NCBI GenBank assembly: GCA_903813345.2
Contig: CAIIXF020000008.1
Span: forward strand, 13,748,822-13,812,821
Direction: 5' to 3'
From: Owenia fusiformis
Lineage: Eukaryota > Annelida > Polychaeta > Sabellida > Oweniidae
DNA length: 64,000 bases
Shown here: piece after piece, positions 43,164-54,003 of the stretch
Layout of the letters: every line of letters begins with the position of its first letter
Numbering within the stretch: position 1 is the stretch's first letter
Program-made: the position numbers and the translations under genes
The notes under the pieces: generated by a model
What the model saw: only the letters and a program-made list of their open reading frames with translations
Database searches by the model: none
Told to the model about the DNA's origin: nothing

Positions 43164-44900
43164 CTGGATTCTAAAACTTTGCAATCTTGAATCTTTTGTA
43201 ACTTCCCAAAGGGAACAAAATAATATATAACATGTTAGGTTGACTTTACGACATAAATGAGTTCATAAGTGGGGGGGGGGGTGCATGAATCAGATTATAT
43301 TATATTGCGCCTTTATTTTGACTCTCATCGCTATTGGAATAGGTTTGATAGCCAGTAATTAAAAGTGAGAGCCATATCTCAAGTAGAGGCTACTATGATG
43401 TCTATCTAGAAATTATGGAAATTATCTAAACATATGGAACATAACAAAGTTAACCATTCTCACTGGTTATGTATTAGTGAGACTTACTGTTTTAATCAAT
43501 AAATTCTTTTTGAAGTATATACAAAGGAAAGTAGATGGTAACAGGGCTAAACTAATAATTTAGCTGAACTCTGTTAATCATCGTGAACAAAAATTTGTAC
43601 ACAAATTACAGGTAGATTACACCAGAGTTCAATTAATACAAAGAAGAGTCATATCCAGAGTCAGTGCTTTGTTTAAAAGTTATTTATAGAATTGGGACAA
43701 ATCAAGTTTTTATTGAATGATCTGGAGATGAATCTAGATTGCTGAGACTGTTCCCATTACCATGTGTAAATGGAAGGGTTATATGTCAGTTACTATCAGA
43801 ACCATATGTAATCTTGTCCTACTGTGAAACTGAAAGACATTTATATATGTTTTAGTTCCCAGAGAGATAATAAGAGTGTCATTTCCCCATTGTTTCAGTG
43901 ACACAGACGCAACTAAAATGTCCTATGTTCAAGGACGTAGCCACCCTAATGGAAACATCAATCAAGTTTGAGGGCCAGGAACCATCTTTGTAAGGTGGAA
44001 GTCAGGATACCCAAGAACCCATGGTTGAGCGTCATTTGTTCACAGATATTAGAATCTATAATTACAAAGACAACTGACACTTCCTATTGAAATTCCGGAA
44101 TAAACTTTCTTCACCCTTACTTGGAACTCTTATTGAAAATCGCTTATATCATAGAACACTGAGAAAGGAAATACTTTTAGGACAAAAATATCAGTTCAAA
44201 CAGAACATGGGAAATGGATTAATATCAGTATATATCAGTAACCACTTTGAGTAGGTTTCTGATGCAATATGCGTGGGCGATTGTTCAATTATCGCACAAT
44301 TTTTGTCTATTATTGCGCAATCCTGACAGAATGATTTATGTAATTTTACTTGTATATAAGCAACCACGGATTTACAATCAGACATTCATATATTGAATCA
44401 CAAAATCTGTTCTAATACGGGACCACCTTTACGAATACTCTTGAGCTGAGAAGAAGGAGGAATTATCTCAAAGACGTCCAAGATTGTGAATCCATGTTGC
44501 AGATGAAAGCATTAATTAAGAACAAACAATTTACGACGACTTTGATAATCATTATCGTGATGAGATACCTGTAAGTACCGGAAACCTACAAGATCCTGGA
44601 ATAATTAAACTACAATTATGTTCACCCGTCACGGGTGATTGGGTTCAAATTGGTGGAGCTGCCAGGTAGAAATCACCCAATCAAGACGTCAAGAATCGTC
44701 TTATTTGCATGCATAAGGGTTGGCCCAAGCACAAATCCCGTCATATTGGAATATTCGCCAAGAGGTACAACAACAGAAAGTAGATAAATCAACCCAGACT
44801 GATTCCCCAGTCATTTAACCAAAGGAAGAGGTGCCAAATGTTCAACCTGTTGCGTTGGAGCCAGACAATTTAAGGCTAAAAAACTAATGTTGAGATGAGG
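43164..44900 (+). mobile_element. Family-F degenerate internal region
   Basis: Homologous blocks to the end of the window. 43564-43810 matches 63485-63730 ('ctctgttaatcatcRtg', 'atatgtcagttactatcagaaccatatgt'). 43903-43990 matches 59616-59705 ('cgcaactaaaRtgtcctat', 'caggaaccatct'). 44630-44760 matches 61449-61570 ('ttcaaattggtggagctgc', 'gacgtcaagaat', 'atttgcatgca'). Each block has stops. It is a decayed LTR-retrotransposon-like element of unknown clade. A G-run lies at 43270-43280. Confidence 0.5.
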
Positions 44901-45869
44901 GTAATTATTGTTATGATAAACGATGTGTCTTATTGGGAATACCAATAACATTGAAAGATCGTACCAAAAAAGAGGCCAGAAACGAACTGATAACGATCAC
45001 AAAGATATACAATTCATGTTACCAAAGTATACATACAGGCAAAACAATAAAAACAATTTGAATGAACTGTTCCGAGAAGAATTAACTCATTCAATACTGG
45101 GGCAAAAAGCACTAATATACTGAAGAATTTTTGAAAATTCCTATATATGGTACCTATGAGATAATATATAAAATATATACATGGGCATAAATATGTAGTG
45201 TTATATATCATTTTAAAGCATATGATATACTCTATCAGAATCAATACGTTTTTAAGTCCCATTTTATAGGTTTTCATGGTTACAAGATTCCAAAGAAATA
45301 CATTGGGTTTGTGCTTGGACGTGATATCACGTCATTCGTAGTCAACGTATGTGCGTTTATGTTTAAAAAAATTAACCACTGAATTGAACATTTCATTTTG
45401 GGCGAGTTACTAAATACCATAAGGTTATCTCAATTAAGACACGAAAATGAACCTTCAAGATAAATAAAATAAATAAATATGTGCTAAGAAAGGAGAAGAT
45501 TCACGAAAAACTGTTCATTCGTCTTGGGAATGTATTTCTAAGATGACATAAGCCTGAACAAGAGGAAGCTAAAAGGATGAGCCAAACCAAAGACTGGAAT
45601 GAGACCTGAACAATATTAAACTGTAAATTACAAACCATATCATCCTTAATATTATACTCAATTGAATATCTTATAACCACATAAAGAACTAGACTGGTTA
45701 ACTTGTTGGTAACCAATGAAAATATGTTGAACAGTTTGATTCTGATTGTAAATAGGCATGTCCAAGTACACTTTAGGTATTAATATGTAATCACTGAAAC
45801 AAAATGTTAGCACTTTTCTTAGATCCTTTTTATTGTTTGAGGACAAACAAATTTGTTAGGTTGGAGGAA
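44901..45869. other. Unassigned AT-rich
   Basis: No recognisable domain, RNA or terminal repeat. Short ORFs at 44923-45123 and 45501-45846 lack motifs. Confidence 0.35.
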
Positions 45870-46290
45870 TGTGACAAAGTTTGATTTTTAGTTCATAGAT
45901 TTTTGAAACTTAGGTCATAATAATCTTGAATACTCTACATATTGCTTACAAATATAGAAATCTTAGGATAAATACTTCTGTTGTGCTGATATCATCATAA
46001 CAGCAGAATGTTTTGGGAAGTGGCAGCTTTGTTTACTGTAGACATTGAAGATGCATCATTTCTTGGCATGTGAATACAAACAACTTTCGAATAAGACATC
46101 ATAATGTAAAACAAAAAGAAATTGTTCACTTCCATTTAATTTTTGTAAAATTAGGCTTCTAAGATGGAAACTGTTAATTAATCAATTTAGTAATCTATCA
46201 GTATTACCTTGAACTCAATGACACAATCTTGAACTTCAATGGATGTTGCAGAATGCTTAAGTTTAACTTAATTAGATCTCTGACCTCAGC
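45870..46290 (+). repeat. LTR-B2, partial
   Basis: TGTGACAAAGTTTGATTTTTAG onward matches LTR-B1 from 36026 for about 240 bp. A ~130-bp stretch (46115-46240) absent from LTR-B1 then intervenes before the match resumes at 'tggatgttgcagaatgc' (46241 against 36283). It breaks off near 46275, before the DIRS-like gag. Confidence 0.7.
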
Positions 46291-46331
46291 TGAAAACCAA
46301 GCATTTAAACAGTGAAGATATACCAGAAAGA

Positions 46332-47288
46332 ATGAATACACCTGAAAGTAGTTTGTCTCAGGAGGTTGAGGAACCAAAGGAACTGGTAAAGAATCTAATC
46401 AGTAATAAGGAAAAATCAAAATCAGATAAAAAAAGGAAGCAAACGAAAGATCAAAGATTCTTCAAAAGTATCTAAAAGCAAAAGACGTAAGAATTCATGT
46501 TTGGATAGTGATGTTAGTTCATCCTCAGACTCATCATCTGAATCAGAGAGTGATCCTGACTTGGACGACTCTGAATTTGAGGAGGATAAGAAAAAAATGA
46601 AAGGAGTCCAAAAATCATTGTCTGATGTGGTCAAGAAAAGCTTGACAATGGATGTTTCTAATGAGAAACAAAAGGAAAGGAAGGATCGTTATCCACGGCC
46701 AGACAAGACGCCTTAACTACGTAAAACCAGGGTCCACCCTGAGATTTGGTCTGCCTTTGTAAAAGACAGTTTGCGATCTGAAGATTTGTCGTTATCTTCC
46801 ATACAGGAAACAATTGTGTATGGTGTTAGACCAAGAATTCAGGTCGTGAGTGATTTGATGGACTTAAGGGATAAGAATAGCACAGAAAAAACAAAGGACA
46901 TATCTTCAAGACTTTGATGGATGATGTCAAACTTGGTTGTCAAGCCAGCAGGGACATTAATATGGTTAGGCGACAGAGAATTAAGGTGAAGCTGCCATAT
47001 AAATATAAAGGGCTAGCATCTAAATCTGTTGAAGTATCCAAACAGCTTTTTGGGAAGGATGTATCAAATTGGATGAAAGAGTTTGATGATGCCAGTAAAC
47101 TGGCTTCAAAAAATTACAACAATCCAAAAACTACCAGCGCAGGGGGAATACTGAATACTGAATACCCCCGCGACAAAAATCAAAATCACCAGGGGAACCG
47201 TTACCAACAAACCTCTCGGCAGGCCGCACATGGGTGGAAGAAACGCCAGTACCAGTTTTGTAAATTTATAAGATCTGAAGTCAATTAA
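46332..47288 (+). pseudogene. DIRS-like gag
   Basis: Starts at ATG 46332. Lys-rich, then an acidic Ser stretch ('SSSSDSSSESESDPDLDDSE'). The later segments 'HPEIWSAFVKDSLRSEDLSL', 'SIQETIVYGVRPRIQVVSDL', 'DVKLGCQASRDINMVRRQRI' and 'YKGLASKSVEVSKQLFGKDV' match the layout of Gag proteins of DIRS-type (tyrosine recombinase) retrotransposons. The end is Gln/Asn/Arg-rich. There are frameshifts near 46470 and 46905 and a stop at 46713-46715. No RT, methylase or recombinase was found nearby. Confidence 0.6.
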
Positions 47289-47352
47289 AGTCTTTACCTT
47301 CCTGGTCACTGCGCATGAAGGTATACTCAAAGCAATTCACGAAATTGATAAA

Positions 47353-47612
47353 CATGACCTCCTTTTGCTACAAATGCAACTTTAAACATCCAATTATGAA
47401 TATCTATAGCCTCCCGTTTTTTCACCATGTATGTCTAAAATGCAAATATGCCCTGACTTCAGATGAACTATTAGGTTGTGTAGAGTGTATACAAAATGGA
47501 AAAAATTGATCCTATCTGTTGTGCCAGTTGTTTAGCAGAAATCACGTATTTAGGAGAGGAGAGAAACACAATTGTCAGTGTTAAGTTAGAAAAGCATGTT
47601 AAGATGCATTGA
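47353..47612 (+). pseudogene. Cys-rich small ORF (zinc-binding)
   Basis: 'SFCYKCNFKHP', 'CLKCKYALTSDELLGCVECI' and, after a frameshift near 47500, 'DPICCASCLAEITYLGEE' give at least four CxxC pairs. It is similar in spacing to 62244-62424 ('CVDCKIQFAHHPDVQIQNF', 'CLQCVNEWKNDESICSVCYS'). Both are probably accessory zinc-binding proteins of family F elements. Function unknown. Confidence 0.5.
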
Positions 47613-48002
47613 GACTTGAACTATTAAGAATAAAAATAATTGTTGCATGATCACGATTTGAGAAAATCATAAATTAAAGGGGAATTCATTTAAATTACTA
47701 AATATATGCATGTGTATATATATCATATTTCACATTAACGCTTATAACAAACCAGCAGTTCTTAGAAGGCCTTATTATTTATTAACCATATATTTACCAT
47801 ATAGCATGTACGACATCATATGGTAAGATGTTGTATACCTCATGAGATATGATAAACTGCCATATGAAAGGTACCTTATTGGAGGGTATTTATTGGCAGA
47901 ATTTGGTAGAAGTCATAAAGAAGGTGATACTAGTCCATTGGAAATTGAGAATATAGAAATAAGTTAAGGAAAAGATAGAATTTACAAAGTTAGATAAGTG
48001 TA
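47613..48002. other. Unassigned AT-rich
   Basis: No gene seen. Near 47938-48000 the text 'ataagttaaggaaaagatag' resembles 42958-42990, so this is probably part of family F. Confidence 0.35.
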
Positions 48003-48192
48003 GCCAAGTATCATCATTGCATATGCTCATACATACTACTCATTTACGATCACAGTTACTCACCTTATTTTACCATCATAATCTATTACAGATTCGAGGG
48101 AATAATACAAACAGATGTTAAACATCTTGCGGATGTGTTAACGTCAGACGGACCTATGTACTTTTCAGAGGCAGATCAATTGAATTTTAATT
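48003..48192 (+). repeat. Intron-like block copy 2 and short env-like start
   Basis: 'tatcatcattgcatatgctcatacatactactcat' and 'gttactcaccttattttacc', ending in 'attacag'. A frame follows at once (48104-48192) with 'DGPMYFSEADQLNFN', reminiscent of 'DGALYFSEETFFY' in env of copy 2. It may be a spliced env leader. The match is short. Confidence 0.4.
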
Positions 48193-48363
48193 AGGTGATT
48201 TTGATTTCTTTGGAAAAATATGACCGAGGTGTTAATTTATGTTTCTTTTGCTCTAGCTGTGATCGCAATTGTCTTGGACATTTATGTATCGACGAAAACA
48301 AAATTTATATTAACCTCTATTGTGTCAATAAAGAGTGTAATGAAAACAGAATGTCGCCAATTT

Positions 48364-48652
48364 AATGTCAATTCCATGCGAGATACAACTACTATCCCAG
48401 CTTATTAGATATGACAGGGCATGCTCTAAATATAAAGATTTTAAATCAAGACACAAAACTTTAGTGATAAAACTGTTTGGTCAATGTTATACTTGTATAA
48501 AGCTTAATAAATACTTTCTGGGGTTTTCTGAAAAATACAAATCATTAATTTCGAAGTTTCAAGTTTTACCACTTGAGATGCTGAAGGATGTAGGAATTGT
48601 GGTCGTCTGTCGTCTGTCCAGGGTTCTAACAAAAATAAAATCTCACCTCTGA
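48364..48652 (+). pseudogene. Possible RT-element C-terminal tail
   Basis: 'IQLLSQLIRYDRACSKYKDF' followed by 'LVIKLFGQCYTCIKLNKYFL' resembles a segment found downstream of RT in some metazoan retroelement proteins (SQLIRYARA...DF...R...L...LL.QGY). No RT core is next to it. Assignment is tentative. The preceding hydrophobic frame (48220-48408) has no known family. Confidence 0.3.
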
Positions 48653-48699
48653 TTACGGAATAACTCTTTGAAGTGTTCTTGAAGTTGATAAATATGTTT

Positions 48700-48975
48700 A
48701 TGTTAGGTAGGATTCTCCAAGTGATGTGTGGCGTAGTGAGAAAGCCAATTTGAGAGAAAAATCGTTTGAAATAAATCCCTAGGTGCTGATCTCTGAAGTA
48801 TCACGATATCCCCCAAATATTAAAACTTTTGAAATTATCTCTATAACATATGAGTTAAGATGGAATATCTACCCTTGTGTGAAATGAGTTGAATATAATT
48901 TATCACGGTTTCGATGCTTGTAGTAAATATCCTTCCAGTAATGAGTTCACAGTACCCTTACGGAAATTAACTGGC
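48700..48975. repeat. LTR-F fragment, copy 1
   Basis: 'aatcgtttgaaataaRtcccYaggtgctgatctct' and 'atgcttRtagtaaatatccttcca' match 60895-61110. It is likely the LTR of the family-F elements. Boundaries are unclear because it is cut by the GC-rich array at 48980. Confidence 0.5.
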
Positions 48976-48979
48976 TCCC

Positions 48980-49290
48980 GCATCCTGCTGCCGCAGCGCT
49001 GTCGCAGCCTGCTGCCGCAGCGCTCCCGCAGCCTGCTGCCGCAGCGCTCCCGCAGCATGCTGCCGCAGCGCTGCGGCAGCACATTGGAATTTATCATGCA
49101 AATTAGGCTGCCGCAGCGCTGCTGCAGCCTGCTTCCGCAGCGCTCCCGCAGCATGCAAATTAGGCTGCCGCAGCGCTCCCGCAGCATGCAAATTAGGCTG
49201 CCGCAGCGCTGCCGCAGCATGCTGCGAGAAGGCTGCAGTTAACCGCAGCACTGTCGGAGCCATTTCACTCTGGGACTTGAGCTGCGGTTA
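48980..49290. repeat. GC-rich palindromic repeat array 1
   Basis: About ten copies of GCTGCCGCAGCGCT or its complement, with 'catgcaaattag' spacers. It includes a perfect 22-bp palindrome at 49059-49080. CG-dense in an AT-rich window. It is open in several frames on both strands, which explains the Arg/Leu/Gln-rich frames that cross it. A related array is at 57225-57475. Confidence 0.8.
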
Positions 49291-49994
49291 ACCGCAGCAA
49301 TTGCAGAGAAGGCTACCATTGGCCTGAGGTATTTTAGGGGGAGGGCGATTGAAAACATCTCACCCAATATAATGGATGCCTATCTCTTCCATTATAGTTG
49401 CATGGCTGTGATTTTGTTGGGTTATATCCCCCAGTTTGCCTAACTGAACAAACATTGTCAGAAACATGGTGGTAATCAGACTCAGAGTTATTTGTACATT
49501 TTTCACACACACACTTTCTACCTTGTTTACACTTGATTGCCTATATGAGTTTACAAGAAAGCAATGCACAATTTTTGGATTTCTTAAATCTTAATATTGA
49601 ATTTTCATAGATTACCTCTTGTTTGACTTGAGTCTCATGGTTTTAGCCCTTTCCCGACCCCTTATTTTATTAGCGTAATATTTGTTCAGTTTCGAGATGC
49701 TTTGGGGCATTTTATTGTTTTTATCAATGAGGGCCCAAGTGAAATAAATCAATGGGAAAATATTGACAATAAATAGGTAATACTCTATTAATTCTTAGCT
49801 AACAAACAACTAAAAAAATTATCACGCAAATTAGAGAGAATTACGTTAAAAAATGCATAGGTGTTCATAATAAGGTATTGTTACCATTCAACGCTCATGT
49901 AGAATATTGACTGATTATAAAATGAAAATTACATTGTAACAACAAGGTAGTGTTAGATGAGAATTATCAGAGTATTATCTATTTATTAGCTATA
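49291..49994. other. Unassigned AT-rich
   Basis: No gene, RNA or repeat end recognised between the GC-rich array and the 3' end of the LINE. Confidence 0.4.
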
Positions 49995-50208
49995 TTTTTT
50001 TTTTTTAACATTCCAGTTTATTTCGATCAATCATCAAATGTGTACATAAGAAAAATTGCCAAGGTTATTAGATAACATTAGCGGCAATTGTAACTATTTT
50101 GACAAAAAATATTGATTGATTAGGAAAATACACTGAACATTTGCAATAATATGGAATGTATTACTGTGTTTACTCTGCTTGCCCCACCCTCTACCTCAAT
50201 TCTTTACC

Positions 50209-53200
50209 CTAGTTATTAAAAAGATCTTGATCAAGAGCTTTAAAAGCTTGACTAGTGAAGTGAGCTGAAATCTCAATTAATTTTTCATTGACTTCAACAC
50301 TTAAAGAATTGTCACCATACAAGAGAAAATCAGTTTTATTTTGGTTTGAAAAGTTCTCAAATTCACTTAAAAGATTTAAGTCTGTTAGCCCTGCAAGTAA
50401 AACATCTCTTTCATTCACAAGCAGTGGACATTTAACCAGAAAATGCTCTGTAGTTTGAAACCTAGAACCACATGGACATTTAGGATCAGTTACTGAGACA
50501 AAGTTGTGAGAATATAGATGGCTATTCAAGAGGAGGCCAGCTCTCAGCCTATTAAAAACTATCTCAATATGTCTTGGCATAAAAATATTCATTTTCGAAG
50601 TTGATACAGAGACCAGGCTCATGCACTCTCTTACTGATTTTTTAAATCTTGAAATAGGTTGACCAACTCTGGATGTATTTGGAAGTTTATTCCATAGGGT
50701 CATGGATTTAAATAGTGTGGACTTCTCACTAGACACACTAATCTGGTTTGGAATCCGATAGTCTGGCTGGGATCTTAAGTTTCTAGTATGAGTGATTTCA
50801 TAGGAGCGAACTAAATCACATATGAAAGGTGGGAAACAATTAAACCGTGCTTTAAAAATAAATATTTTCAAATGTTCTTCTCTTCTAGATGCAAGAGATT
50901 TCCAATTTAGGGATGCAAATACCTTGTCAGTACTTGATCCATGTATTGCACCAGATATCAAACAGGCTGCTCTGTAATGTAACTTATCTAGAGCTTGGAG
51001 TTTGGTTAAGGAAGCTTTGTTGTAAATTATGTCACAATAGTCATAGTGAGGTATAAAGTAAGCATTATAAATTGTCTCAAGATGCTTGGCTGATAATTTT
51101 TTGCATAGAGCTTTCAATGGTCTGATTAAGTTGTTAATCTTTACAATTAATTGGTCGATGTGTGCATTGAAATTTAGTTTACTGTCCATGACTAATCCGA
51201 GGTGTTTATGCATTATACATTTGGGAACTTCTTCATCCCCTAAAAACAGGGGAGACTGATTGTTAACTTTGGTGCGTAGCCCTGAAAATGTTATATCAGC
51301 ACTCTTTTGGGCTTTGAATTTCATTTTCCACACTGAAGCCCAATTGTTTAGAGTGTCAAGGTCATGTTGTAATGGCTGATTAATGTTCATGTGTACTTCA
51401 TTTTTATCATATGCATCATACAGAGAAGTGTCGTCGGCAAAGATGAAAGTTTTAGAATTAAGATTATCCGGCAAATCGTTAATATAAATTAGAAAAAGTA
51501 GGGGTCCCAAAACAGACCCCTGTGGTACACCGGCATTGATGATCAAGTTGTGATTACGGTTACCATTATCTTCTGGTTCAACTTCAGCATTCAACTGATT
51601 CAACTGTTCATGGTCTTTTGACCATCTTGATAAACTATTGTTGACCCGTACTTGTATTCTCCTGTTAGAAAGATAAGATGTCATCAGTGAAACAAAATTA
51701 TTATCGCAACCATAAGCTCTAAGTTTTTTAAGTAATAACCGGTGTGGAACAAGGTCAAAAGCTGACGTCAGGTCGAGAAATATGGAACGTACATTTTTAC
51801 CTTGATCTATATTAATATGAAGGTCATGAATGATATTTACAAGTTGATTTACTGTATTATGTTTTGGCAGAAAGCCACTCTGAAATTTGTACAAAAGGTT
51901 ATTGTCTAACAGATGAAAAAGAAGTCTTCCGTGAATAATTTTTTCTAGTATTTTAGAGAAGGTGCATAATAGGGTGACTGGTCTGTAATTGCTAATCGAA
52001 CCTCTGTCCCCTTTCTTAAATATTGGAATTACAGTGCCTTCCTTCCAAATGTCAGGAAATACATTCTCTTCTAAAATTCTGTTGAACAATTGACTGGTTG
52101 GAATACATAAACTGGTGGCACAACACTTGATCATTCTATTAGTAACTCCATCTGGACCATGAGACTTATTAATGTCAAGGCTTGAGAATAGTTCAAGAAC
52201 CTCCTGAGGTGTAGTTCTAATCTCCTGCAACATGCTGTTTGTTCTTAACTCAAGTGGTGGTACATTGATATTATCATTTTCCACACAGTTTTTACTGACA
52301 AAGTATTTTAAAAAAGCCTCTGCTTTATCATAACTGTTGCATGCTGAAATATTTGTCACCGGGTCAATAAGAACAGGAAAGGAACTTGCGTGATTTTTTC
52401 CAAGTAAGTCTTTGATCAACGTCCAATACTCAATAGAATTTTTAGAAACATTATCAATTTTTTCTCTGACTTTAACTTCATGGTTTGCTTTAGCTTCACT
52501 GATTAATTGATTCACAGTTCTATTTTGAATTACATATTTGTTATAAAATTCAATGTTGCCAGTTGCTTTATATTTGTGATGAAGTTTATTACGCTTGTAA
52601 ATTTCCTTTTTAATGGTACTAGTGAACCATGGTTGATCATTATACCGTACAGAGAAAGTTTTGCAGGGAATGTTAACTTTAATTATAGACATGAAGTTAT
52701 CAACAAACCTTTCAGCTGCGATATTGACTGAATTTTCAAGAATGAAGCTCCAATCAGAGTCAGCTATGTCAATGTTAAGTTGCTCTAAGTTAGCATTATC
52801 AAAATTCCACATAGTCTTGTTAATAGATGGCTCTCTTGGGACCTTAACTCTTATGTTCGACACAATAGCACAATGGTCAGAGTTACCGATAGGGGGATCA
52901 ACTCTGTGTGATATTAAATGTTCTGAATTTGTTATTATTAGATCAATACATGACTTTGAATTCTGTCTTATTCTTGTAGCTTCGTTTACAAGCTGCAAGA
53001 GGTCAAGTTCAACCAATGTACTTAGCAGTTCACAACCGGCTAAATTATTATGATCATCTTCATACCAAAAATCATTTCTTGCATTAAAGTCTCCATTGAT
53101 AAAGATGCCATCATTTGGATGCAGTGCCACATTTGATATATTTTCTTTAAAATCTAAAAAATACTGCCTTGTATCATTAGCATTTAATGATGGTGATCTA

Positions 53201-54003
53201 TAGAAAAAACCATAGAGAAATGTTTTGTGGTTTAATTTCACTTCAGCCCAGCAATTGACAAGATTATCTGATCTAAATTGGTGGAGAATCTGAACATCAA
53301 TAGAGTCATGACACCAGAGGATAAGACCCCTTCCGGAGTTTGTGCAAAATTTAGGTGCGCCACAATTTTTAATGTCAAAAGTTTTTGAATTTAGATCATC
53401 AGTTGTGATATGACCAGCTTCACACAAAGCAATTATGTGAAACTCTTCTTTTGCTGCATAATTTTTCAGAAAGTCAAAGCGATTTAGTGAGTCTGCCTTC
53501 ACACTGTTAATGTTGTTGAATAAGATTTTTAAATCATTTGATGGACCTGGATTAGTTTCAATGTCCCCACTTATTAGAAGCAATAAGTAGTACATGTGGC
53601 TTGGATTGTGTATGAAAAAAGAAGAACCAGGTATACATAGCATGACAAGCGTTAACACTGAAAAATTTAATATGATTGGTGTTAAGTGTGAATAGAGACC
53701 CACCAAATGTCTTGTTATGGAAAGCAATGTATATAAAATTATACATACATAAGCTGTATGAATAGCAAAAAGCAGCACAAATGGTAATATCAGCAGCTGC
53801 ACATTGCAGCACCAGATAGATACATGTAACCCTCCAGCAGTCAGCAGGAGAGTTAAAATTATACATAAAATAATAGCCACTTGATAAATGTCATTGGAAT
53901 ATTCACACTTCTCAACGGGTCCTACTATATTCTTTGAGCATGTAATGTGATAAGAATTAAATAGTCCTACTGCTTTTCTCCAAGATTCAGTACAGCATGG
54001 CAT
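50209..54003 (-). CDS. LINE ORF: multi-membrane leader, 2A, endonuclease, reverse transcriptase
   Basis: 1264 codons without a break, from the first ATG after an upstream stop. Residues 42-145 hold about four hydrophobic segments. Residues 146-154, GDIETNPGP, are a canonical 2A (D-x-E-x-N-P-G/P) ribosome-skipping motif, which would release the N-terminal membrane part from the enzyme. From residue 156 an APE-type endonuclease follows ('FINGDFNARNDF' near 300, SDHCAI near 375). RT has 'FKKGDRGSISNYRPVTLL', 'IFLDLTSAFDLVPHRLL', 'GVPQGSVLGPLLFLIYINDL' and the catalytic FADD near 850. The tail has 'CPCGSRFQTTEHFLVKC' (near 1170), a zinc-binding motif. It copies LINE RNA by target-primed reverse transcription. 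Clade (CR1, jockey or relatives) not resolved. Confidence 0.9.
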   Translation of the reverse strand: MPCCTESWRKAVGLFNSYHITCSKNIVGPVEKCEYSNDIYQVAIILCIILTLLLTAGGLHVSIWCCNVQLLILPFVLLFAIHTAYVCIILYTLLSITRHLVGLYSHLTPIILNFSVLTLVMLCIPGSSFFIHNPSHMYYLLLLISGDIETNPGPSNDLKILFNNINSVKADSLNRFDFLKNYAAKEEFHIIALCEAGHITTDDLNSKTFDIKNCGAPKFCTNSGRGLILWCHDSIDVQILHQFRSDNLVNCWAEVKLNHKTFLYGFFYRSPSLNANDTRQYFLDFKENISNVALHPNDGIFINGDFNARNDFWYEDDHNNLAGCELLSTLVELDLLQLVNEATRIRQNSKSCIDLIITNSEHLISHRVDPPIGNSDHCAIVSNIRVKVPREPSINKTMWNFDNANLEQLNIDIADSDWSFILENSVNIAAERFVDNFMSIIKVNIPCKTFSVRYNDQPWFTSTIKKEIYKRNKLHHKYKATGNIEFYNKYVIQNRTVNQLISEAKANHEVKVREKIDNVSKNSIEYWTLIKDLLGKNHASSFPVLIDPVTNISACNSYDKAEAFLKYFVSKNCVENDNINVPPLELRTNSMLQEIRTTPQEVLELFSSLDINKSHGPDGVTNRMIKCCATSLCIPTSQLFNRILEENVFPDIWKEGTVIPIFKKGDRGSISNYRPVTLLCTFSKILEKIIHGRLLFHLLDNNLLYKFQSGFLPKHNTVNQLVNIIHDLHINIDQGKNVRSIFLDLTSAFDLVPHRLLLKKLRAYGCDNNFVSLMTSYLSNRRIQVRVNNSLSRWSKDHEQLNQLNAEVEPEDNGNRNHNLIINAGVPQGSVLGPLLFLIYINDLPDNLNSKTFIFADDTSLYDAYDKNEVHMNINQPLQHDLDTLNNWASVWKMKFKAQKSADITFSGLRTKVNNQSPLFLGDEEVPKCIMHKHLGLVMDSKLNFNAHIDQLIVKINNLIRPLKALCKKLSAKHLETIYNAYFIPHYDYCDIIYNKASLTKLQALDKLHYRAACLISGAIHGSSTDKVFASLNWKSLASRREEHLKIFIFKARFNCFPPFICDLVRSYEITHTRNLRSQPDYRIPNQISVSSEKSTLFKSMTLWNKLPNTSRVGQPISRFKKSVRECMSLVSVSTSKMNIFMPRHIEIVFNRLRAGLLLNSHLYSHNFVSVTDPKCPCGSRFQTTEHFLVKCPLLVNERDVLLAGLTDLNLLSEFENFSNQNKTDFLLYGDNSLSVEVNEKLIEISAHFTSQAFKALDQDLFNN
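53542..53568 (-). other. 2A ribosome-skipping motif
   Basis: Encodes GDIETNPGP, with the expected break between Gly and the last Pro. A hydrophobic run 'YYLLLLIS' stands directly before it. 2A motifs at the N-terminus of non-LTR retrotransposon proteins are known from trypanosomes and from CR1-type elements of sea urchin and other marine invertebrates. Confidence 0.9.

Noticed and set aside
48889-49263. Long frames on both strands across the GC-rich array (Arg/Leu/Pro/Gln repeats)
   Set aside because: The same short palindromic repeat is open in several frames on both strands; there is no start context and no conserved domain.
52507-53053. Plus-strand ORFs opposite the LINE coding sequence
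   Set aside because: Shadows of the intact minus-strand LINE ORF.
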